Shown here: one piece after another, positions 56,460-64,000 of the stretch
Position numbering within the stretch: position 1 is the stretch's first letter
Layout of the letters: each line of letters begins with the position of its first letter
NCBI GenBank assembly: GCA_021018815.1
Contig: JAITYX010000148.1
Location: 1 to 64,000, forward strand
Direction of reading: 5' to 3'
Length of the DNA: 64,000 nucleotides
DNA from: Talinum fruticosum
Taxonomy: Eukaryota > Streptophyta > Magnoliopsida > Caryophyllales > Talinaceae
Translations under genes and position numbers: made by a program
Notes under the pieces: generated by a model
What the model saw: only the letters and a program-made list of their open reading frames with translations
Database searches by the model: none
What the model was told of the DNA's origin: nothing

Positions 56460-57590
56460 TAATGGCTCCTGGTTCCGGCCCATCCGATTCTAGGAAAAGT
56501 ATTAAAAAAAAACAAAATCATTACTGATCAAATATTAGACCCGAGTTGGGAACATGGTGATGAAGTAAATAATAATTTGAAGAAATTTAGATGTCCTCAT
56601 TATAGGGTTTTCCGATTTGAGGGTGTACTTAGATTAAAACATCATCTATCGGGTACTCATAACAATGTTGAACCATGTCTACAAGTTCCTTATGATAAGA
56701 AAAAGAAATTCTTGGGTATTCTAAAAGTTCATTCGGAAGAATCTAATAAGAAAAAGAGAAAATTTATGATATAGGGGATAACTCATTTGAAGAAATTGAG
56801 AGAGTTGTCAGAAATAAAAGAAACATTAAAGGTGCAATGGATACTTATATAAACAGATAGTAGATAACAATTAATGAGATGTTTAAGATGGTTAAAGAGA
56901 TAACGTTTAGCAGCAAATTGCTAGATTTTTCTACACTATCGCAATTCCATTTAATGTTGTTAATAACCCTAAGTTTGTTATTATGTTGGATAAAGTCACT
57001 AGATTAGGGCTCGAGTTAAAACCTCATTCATAGCATAAGCTCGGGGTTAAATTTTTAAAGAATGAAGTACGAAGTAAATTAGAAATGCATGAGCAAGTAT
57101 AAAATGAATGGAAGAAAACATATTGCACAATAGTGTCTCATGGTTGGTCATATAGGAAAAAGCATTCAATATGCAACTTCATGGTTAATGCCCTCGAGGG
57201 ACTTTTTTATCATCGATAGATATATCCGATATTTCTAAAACTACTGACAAGATATTTGAGATGTTAGATACTATTGTTAAAAAGGTTGGTAAAGAGCGTG
57301 TAGTGCAAGTTGTGATTGATAATGCTTCAAAGTATAAAACAACTGGAGAGAAACTAATGCAAGAGAAGAAAAAATTATTTGGACGCCATGTGCACGCAGC
57401 TCATTGCATTGATTTAATGTTGGAAGGTTTGGAGAAGAAAATTAAGGTGTATAGTGATATCATTGCGAAGGCAAGAAAGATTACTACCTACATTTATTTA
57501 AGGACTTTGGTTCTTACTTGGATGAGGGAATTAACAAAAGGAAACAACTTATTAGCCATGCAATTATTCATTTTGCCACTTCATAGTTAA
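56460..57590 (+). pseudogene. hAT transposase remnant: BED finger and DUF659-type region
   Basis: Plus-strand frames give an N-terminal BED-type finger near 56575-56715 (FRCPHYRVFRFEGVLRLKHH, then GTHNNVEPCLQVPYDKKKKF). The usual CxxC pair has become CPHY, so a metal ligand is lost. Downstream, 57261-57590 encodes VQVVIDNASKYKTTGEKLMQ and VHAAHCIDLMLEGLEKKIKV, the DUF659 and catalytic-side sequence of Ac-like hAT proteins. Stops near 56775 and 56850 and a shift near 57200 break it. The C-terminal dimerisation domain is not present. Confidence 0.8.
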
Positions 57591-57984
57591 AATCAAGTGT
57601 AATGGGAAAAGCATTGCAAGGTGTTTAGGCTTGTACTCGAGGCAATTTTGGTACTTCTAACACTTGATTTAGCTCACCATTTTGACTAATTTAGATTTCT
57701 CATATACGTTTTTATGCTTTGTTAAGCAAGAGATAATGAGATAAAATCGGAGCTATTAAAGATTTAAGCAGCCAAAAGAAATTTCGAGGTTTGGGCCCGA
57801 GGAGGCGAAGATCAAATAATGAAGAAAGAAGCCCAGCAGAACATGGCACTCCAGAGCCAGTCTTTGGCATGACCAATTCATTTCATCGATGTAATCCAAA
57901 TTCACCCAGTTAATGAATTCTTATTGGCACCACTATCACACTGGAATTATCACCCTATAATCGCTTCAATTTCCTTTCACAATC
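57591..57984. other. Possible gypsy LTR fragment
   Basis: No gene. The stretch TTTATGCTTTGTTAAGCAAG followed by AATCGGAGCTATTAAAG resembles the start of Athila-type LTRs in style, but ends are not visible. Left unassigned. Confidence 0.3.
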
Positions 57985-59042
57985 TAAGTGGGTGTTTGGC
58001 CTAGATTTTAAAACTGTTTTTGGATTCTAAAACAGAAACTAAGCCAAACACTAATTTTAAAAAATTAAAATTGTTTTTCAAAAGTGATTTTGGAAAAAAA
58101 AACTGCTCAAAAACGAAATAGCAAATAGCTATTTCTGTTTCTAATTTATGGAGAAATCGCTTAATAACCACCAAGGTGTTGTTTGGCCTGATTTATAAAA
58201 AGTGTTTTTGTTTATGAAAAACAGTTTTTCTAAAAGTGTTTTTTGAAAAAGTTATAAAATGTTTAACCTAATTTATATGAAAATATTTTTGAATAATAAG
58301 TTGGTTGGCCTAGTTTTGTCTACACTATTTATTATAGTATAATTTGATTTTTTTATTTACATAATAATTATTATTTAATATTTATGTTTTGTATAAGATA
58401 ATATTTATTTATTTGTTAGAGTAAGAGATAAAGATAAAATAAAATAAAGAGAGAGAGATAAAGATAAATTAGAGGAGAGAGAGAGAGGGGATTCTTGGTG
58501 GTTGTTAAGCAATTTCTCCATAAACTAGAAACAGAAATAGCTATTTGTTGTTTCGTTTTTGAGCAGTTTTTTTCCAAAATCACTTTTGAAAAATAGTTTT
58601 AATTTTTTAAAAGTTAATGTTTGGCCTAATTTCAATTTTTAGAATCAAAAACAGTTTTAAAATCTAGGCCAAACACCCACCAAGAATCCCTCTCTCTCTC
58701 TCTTCTCTTTTTCTCACTTTATTTATATATTCTTTTCCTCTCTCTCTCTCCTCTATGTTTGTCTCTTTCCTCTCTCTCTTTTATTTTATTTTATCTTTAT
58801 CTCTTACTCTAACAAATAAATAAATATTATCTTATACAAAAAATAAATATTAAATAATTATTATGTAAATTAAAAAAATTATAATTAATAGTGTAGACAA
58901 AACTAGGCCAAACAACTTATTATTCAAAAATATTTTCATATAAATTAGGTTAAACATTTCTAATTTCTTTAAAAAACACTTTTAGAAAAACTGTTTTTCA
59001 TAAACAAAAACACTTTTTATAAATCAGGCCAAACAACACCTA
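57985..59042. mobile_element. Interleaved foldback MITEs with TGTTTGGCC ends
   Basis: Four blocks occur in order: A (about 57985-58173), B (about 58175-58497), inverted A (about 58495-58684) and inverted B (about 58685-59042). Block A starts GTGGGTGTTTGGCCTAGATT and block B starts AGGTGTTGTTTGGCCTGATT. Inverted copies end AATCTAGGCCAAACACCCAC and AATCAGGCCAAACAACACCT. The foldback pairs are long and highly similar, with GA/CT-rich inner parts. Non-autonomous hAT-like MITEs often have TTTGGCC termini. There is no coding sequence. Confidence 0.7.
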
Positions 59043-59109
59043 AGTTACATTATATACTTTATTGCTTTAATGCTTTTGCACCGACAATCAACACTCTACA
59101 TCCCCTACT

Positions 59110-61500
59110 TAAGGTGTCGATTTGGTTTTCTAATTTTCTAAAAATTTTGGCAGAGTTTCGTTTGAAATATGGCCTAACCATTAGGCTAAAAGCCTTAAAA
59201 ACCTGCATAAAATCCACAATAAAACTCAACGAGCCACACGCTCGGAGTACACAACTCAACGGTCACACGTCGGAGTATATTCACAACCACAAAAACCAAA
59301 TTTCAAACCAAGTATACAATCTCGTCAATATTCTCATTTTCTTGCTCATGAACTTTTCGGTTTTTGATCAAGACAAGAACCTTCATACATATATATTTAT
59401 AGCTAAGGCTTCGGTCAAGCAATTTAATCATAAAATCCCGATTATCGGGAGATGGCTCCGTACGATTAATTCCTTTATGAGTAGTACCAATAATCGGTTA
59501 ATGATTTAGTGGGTAATAGACAGAATAGTGAAACTCATCAATATTTACATGTTAACATTTAAACATTTTGAAAAGTGCGGACTGAGGTAGTTCGTTTTCC
59601 TTTAAATATCGTTTTCGTTCTTTTCCTCGAACATGTAGTTTACGTCGCTTTTCGTTTTCGAACGTAATTTGATTCGATAAGTTAGGTTCCTATTCAGATT
59701 GTTTACTACTTTTTCTTTTTCTTTCTTTTGTAATTTCTTACATTCGGTTTCTTTTAATTTCTCGCTTGCCGCTCAAAGTTCATTTAGGCTTAAACCTATC
59801 ACAATTTTATAAAGATTTATTCTTCCTCCCTTCTCAACTGGATTCAACATTATGAATTTCTTTTCAATCCCCATCTCTCTTTCAATAATATCTCCGTTAA
59901 TTCCAATAAAACCTTCAACTTCATCAACTAATTTACATTTATTTCATAGTTTCAATCCAACTTAGTATACCCAATTTCCATTTAATTTACACACATTAAT
60001 ATACCTCTATACTCTCATCAAATTTCCCTTTTCAAATTGATTCACTCTTGCTGAACTAAACCAAGATTCAATTACATTAGTTTACCCAAGTTTAACACAC
60101 ATACACAAATAAATTCAATCTTCCATCAATCTACAGTTACACATCCTTGAAAGCAACTAACAACAACATACACGTTCATATTCCAATCATACTCAATATC
60201 TTTCTTTCAATTCTTCCACAATTAACCAATTCATTCATATTCATATAGAAGTTAAACAAACACATTCACAATTATAAATAGACCCAAATCACTCTCCAAT
60301 ACCAATTTAGTGCATAAACAACCCAAGAATCCAATTTCACATATATCCATATCTCAATATTCCCCAAATATCATCCAACTCCACCACAACCAAACAATTC
60401 GTTCATACTCATATAGAATTTACATAAGCACATTTACAATTATAAAGAAACCCCCAATTAAATTTTCAATTCCATATCAACATATAATAAACCCTAAATC
60501 CAATTTCATTTGCTTTCACAATTCCTCCACAAACAATTCACAACTCACATTGACTAGTCTAACTCTTCAATTACAACCATAATTCGTGATAAAAATTTGC
60601 TTAGAAATGGAGAATTAGATATATACCTCAAAGGCAGTTAAAAGTGGAATTGGGTAGTGGTGGCTCGTTGGTAGAGGTGCGGTGGCTCGAGCAGCGGCAC
60701 GATACGTTGGTCGGCGGCGTCATGTGGCGGCGGCTAGGGACGGTGGCAGCGAGTAGCCGGTCCGAACGGCAGCAGCATCGAGGGCGGACCGGAGCAGCCT
60801 CTGTTTGGAGCGGAACGGAGCGAACGGGAGAGAAAGACGCGGCTGGAGGTGATAGCGTGGCGGCCGGAGGCACCGGTCGGCGACCGGGGACAGCGGCCGG
60901 CTAGCGGGTGGCACGACCGAGCGAGCAACAGGGGCGGTTTTGCCCTGCCGGCGCGAGACAGGGGAGGAGGGAGAGAGAAAAGTTCCTTGTGGAGGCAAGG
61001 GTGGCACCCAAGCTCCACCGATGGTGGCTTGTTAACGGCTGCGGGTCCGGCCGGTGGCTGGCCGGCGACACGAGCTGCAGGGGCAGAGGGGAGGAAAGGG
61101 AGGAGATTTGGGAGAGATATGGAAGATGAATGTGTTAGCTTCCTTTACAAACACCCCCTCACCGATTTATTCCCGATCCTTCCACCATCTTCTTTTTCTC
61201 TTTTTTTACTTTATTTGTTTTATAATAATTATATATATGTATATATACGGTTTTATTTTATTTCTTCTTACCTATTAATTTAATTTATTCAGATTCGAAA
61301 TGGAATTATTCGAACATATATACACTTCGTAATATAAACGTAAATTTGTACAAATTACCCATTATTATTTACGATTATCAAATTTGTTCGCATATTTTAT
61401 TTATTTCGTATTGTGCGAGATTCACTGCTCTTAAACAATATTAAGACGATAAAATGCAAATTTAAAATAATTAATTAGGATTAAGTTTCGGGGTGTTACA
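59110..61500 (-). mobile_element. Tekay-like LTR copy B, one end truncated
   Basis: Similarity to copy A starts at about 59110 (GGCAGAGTTTCGTTTG block at 59147) and the unit ends GGGGTGTTACA at 61500. The left 150 bases of the LTR are missing. A GC-rich block at 60640-61120 takes the place of the CT-rich block of copy A. Frames in it are compositional (Gly/Arg or Pro/Ser). It abuts the LINE RT at 61501, so it inserted into that LINE. The MITE complex lies at its truncated end. Confidence 0.65.
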
Positions 61501-62840
61501 ATATCCATACATAGAATAAACAAATATAGACAATGGGTCTCCTTGCCTAAGACCTCGAGAAGGCCGAAGAAAAATCACCGGATTCATCATTAATGAAAAT
61601 TGAGTACGTTATCTGTAGTTATACATTCACATATCCAATTAGTCCAAACTTGATGGAAACCTAGATCCTTTAGACAAGTTAATAAAAAGTTCCATTCAAT
61701 TATGCCATAAGCTCTTTCTATATCCACCTTGAGTTCTACATAAGCTTGCTTACCTTTAACATTTCCAAATATATTGATGACCTCATGTGCCGAGTAGGAT
61801 ATTATCATGAATATCCCTTCCTAGCACAAAAGCATTTTGGAAAGGACTAACAATCCTTTGTAGAACTGGTCTCTTAATCTATTAACAAGTATCTTAGAAA
61901 TGATCTTATAAAGGCTATTACACAAACTAATTGCCCTGAACTGTAAAGTTAACGAAGGACTTAAAACTTTCGGGATTAAAGCAATGAAGGTATGATTAAC
62001 CTCTTTTAATAATTTGTCGTGACTAAAAAAATCCATATTGCAAGAAGTGATGTCATTGCCGATAATGTCCCAATGATGTTGAAAAATGCAACTCCAAAAT
62101 TATCCGGTCCAGGGGCTTTAGCTGAACTCATTTGGAGAACAACGAGTCTTAATCTCGGACGCGAAATCGAAAGAATTAGCTTATTGTTTTCCTCATTGGA
62201 TAAAATGGCCGAAAAGTTGGTAGGCAGTGACGATCTATAGGATCCCTATTGGGATTTAAATCTATATGTGAAATCATCCATAAATTTTTATTGGATATCC
62301 GCCTTTTTACTAATCTAAACACCCGATTCATCTTTAATTCTAAGAATATTCATTTTTTTCTTCCTAAAGATGCAACAATGATGCAAGAATTTGAAATTCC
62401 TATCACCTTTAGTCAACCAGTCTTTCCTATAGAACTTTCCCCAATATATCCGATTAAACAAAAGCAGCCTTTCTCTTTGTTTAATGAACCAAGCATGCCA
62501 TCAGTCTAAAATTGCGAGGGTCGATTAATAATCTTTCTTCCACTTTTTGTAATTAAGTCGAGTTTCTTTCAACTTTTTGTGAATAGTCATAGCAGACTTT
62601 ACTCGGCCCAAAGTTTCAGATTAGCTTTGACTTTTTAAGTTTATCTACAACCTCAAACATAAGCGTTCCTCGGGGACATTCATTCCATTTTTGTTGGATG
62701 ATCTTATTGACTTCAGTGTAACTAGACCAAGTGGTTTTGAAACCTAAAATTTTGACGATGATGTCGACGAATATCAAGATTAGTATCTAATAATATATAA
62801 CCGTGATCCGAACACGAGAAGGGGCCATGTGCCACGGAAC
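61501..62840 (-). pseudogene. LINE endonuclease/reverse transcriptase ORF2 fragment
   Basis: ORF2 of a plant LINE copies its RNA at a nicked target. On the minus strand a trace of the endonuclease end with SDHGYILLDTN lies near 62800. A linker with GRKKMNILRIKDESG follows near 62350. The RT has PGPDNFGVAFFNIIG near 62110, KEVNHTFIALIPKVLSPSLT and FRAISLCNSLYKIISKILVN near 61930-62000, VELKVDIERAYGIIEWNFLL near 61720 and RPSRGLRQGDPLSIFVYSM near 61515-61570. It stops there because the LTR follows, so the catalytic YADD region is lost. Many frameshifts. Confidence 0.85.
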
Positions 62841-63150
62841 TATTATGTGGCGTTTGGCTGGATGTAATATAATAGGAATGTAATGTAATTAACTATGCAA
62901 TATAATTAGGTATACAATGTAATGGGACAATAATTACATTACCATGTTTGGTTATATAAAAAGTGTAATGTAATCACAAAGGTAATAGATTATTTCAATG
63001 GCAAAAAAAAGTAACTAAATTATTGTAGTGGAGATAAATATTATCTAAATAAAAAGTTGAGTTATATATTTAGATTTGAGCTTTTTAAAAATATTTTCTA
63101 TCAAATAATCAAGTTTTATTTCTATTGTGTCAAATATCATCTATATAATA
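62841..63150. mobile_element. Possible hAT-like MITE fragment and AT-rich flank
   Basis: GGCGTTTGGCTGGATGTAAT at about 62852 followed by TAATGTAATTA-type repeats is typical of one end of a family of plant MITEs. The opposite end was not found, so this may be truncated or coincidental. The rest to 63150 is AT-rich with no feature. Confidence 0.4.
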
Positions 63151-64000
63151 TGTAAGACCCGAAAAATTCAGGTGCTTGCTTATTAATAAATTAAGCTATT
63201 AAAAGTTAAGTAAAAAAAAATTTGAAATTATTAAATTAAGTGAATTGGAATTTTTCCGAATCAAAATTAAAACCCGAGAATTGAAACTCGAGTATGATTT
63301 AAGTAAGTGGGCTTTGTGAAGCCAATTTGGGCCTAATTAAAATAAAAGAAAAGAAAAGAAAAGAAAATGAGAAATGGAGGTGGCTAGCATTTTTGAGCAA
63401 AAAAACTAGTAGGTACCTTAAGTTTTAGGCCATCTATTTTTGGACCCAAAGTTATCAAAAATTATAATAAGGCGCCTTAAATAATTGGGCCAACTATTTC
63501 CGGGTCCAATTCGGGCTCGAGCTTCGCTTTCCGACTGTTTGAGTTGAACTTCCCATATTACCCTTAGTGCAACGGTCATGTATTCCTTCTCTCCTTCTAT
63601 ATAGCTTGCCTCCTACGTTTTTCCACCTCCCAACCTCCATCTCCATCTCCCTCAACCTCAACCTCCATCTCCATCTCCCTCAACCTCCATCTCCCTCAAC
63701 CTCTATCTCCATCTCCCTCAACCTCAACCTCCATCTCCATCTCCATCTCCATCTCCATATCCCTCAACCTCCATCACCCTCAACCTCAACCTCTATCTCC
63801 CTCAACCTCCATCTCCATGAGTTATCCTTCAATTATCTCTCTCCTCTGTTTTTCCATCTTCGTTTTGAAGAAGAGGGCGTATTTGAAGCTTGGTTTGTGA
63901 AGCTTGGTACTTTCTCTTCCTTCTTCACCTGTAGGAGTACTTAGTATGTGTCTTTATCCCTAATTAATCTTCACTCATTTGCAGAAGGAGCAACCCTTAT
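63151..64000 (+). mobile_element. Start of an LTR, probably Ty3/gypsy, cut by the window edge
   Basis: TGTAAGACCCGAAAAATTC at 63151 is a typical start for plant gypsy LTRs. A plus-strand TATA-like TTCTATATAGCTTGCC lies near 63595-63605. A hexamer minisatellite (CTCCAT and CTCAAC units) follows. No second terminus or internal domain lies within the window. Confidence 0.5.
63622..63822. repeat. Hexamer minisatellite CTCCAT/CTCAAC
   Basis: About 33 six-base units, mostly CTCCAT, CTCAAC and CTCCCT, in varying order. They give a false frame of Ser/Leu/Asn/His residues. The array lies just downstream of a TATA-like box, so it would be in the transcript leader. Confidence 0.85.

Noticed and set aside
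60628..61283. Several overlapping Gly/Arg- and Pro/Ser-rich frames on both strands
   Set aside because: GC-rich LTR block with few stop codons in any frame; no domain, and the sequence is part of LTR copy B.
51542..61500. Copies A and B as the two LTRs of one element
   Set aside because: They are in the same orientation, but the primer site is on the left of A on the minus strand, so the internal region of A lies to the left. The sequence between A and B is a hAT remnant and MITEs with no gypsy domains.
63567..63944. 125-codon frame at the right edge
   Set aside because: Most of it is translation of the CTCCAT/CTCAAC hexamer array.

Overview
The window looks like a stretch of plant nuclear genome, most likely a eudicot, made almost wholly of nested and decayed transposable elements (TEs). 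I found no intact host gene, no rRNA or tRNA gene and no CRISPR array. The plant assignment rests on the element families: CACTA/En-Spm transposons with TNP2, DUF4218 and DUF4216 genes, Ty1/copia elements with a Sirevirus-like layout, Ty3/gypsy elements of Tat-like and Tekay-like type, MULE and hAT remnants, a plant LINE and a caulimovirid-like endogenous pararetrovirus. Family names come from reading protein motifs by eye, with no database search. Nearly every coding region carries stops or frameshifts.

Bases 1-33639 read best as one nest. The outermost layer is a minus-strand Tat-like Ty3 element: broken gag, tandem-repeat leader, primer site and a 5' LTR at 23930-33639. Its gag is cut by CACTA-3 (15858-21656). 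CACTA-3 is cut near its 3' end by CACTA-2 (6172-15857). CACTA-2 appears to be cut by CACTA-1 (1537-6171, plus strand), and CACTA-1 is cut by a copia LTR (1-1536). On the other side, the Tat LTR is split by a second gypsy element (24511-32143, target duplication CAATC), whose own 3' LTR holds a solo LTR (25002-26481). CACTA-2 also carries what looks like a captured host-gene fragment arranged as a long inverted repeat.

Bases 33640-43670 hold an unassigned AT-rich stretch and then a cluster of copia LTRs of one family. One minus-strand element keeps its 3' LTR (35185-36666), polypurine tract, an env-position reading frame with its own TATA box, and the end of pol (39370-40286). A relative is inserted into its reverse transcriptase (40287-41785), and a solo LTR lies at 42092-43665 with target duplication ATGTT.

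Bases 43671-64000 hold a MULE remnant without its catalytic core, a tandem repeat, a GRF-type zinc-finger pseudogene split by a MITE, a pararetrovirus fragment split by a solo LTR (target duplication CCATG), a Tekay-like LTR with its primer site, a hAT transposase remnant, an interleaved foldback structure, a second Tekay-like LTR inserted into a LINE, and the start of one more LTR at the right edge.

The genes do not work together as a pathway. What the window offers is a relative chronology of insertions, and several structures (a captured-gene hairpin, an internal promoter, an interrupted pararetrovirus) that could feed small-RNA silencing or record gene capture.
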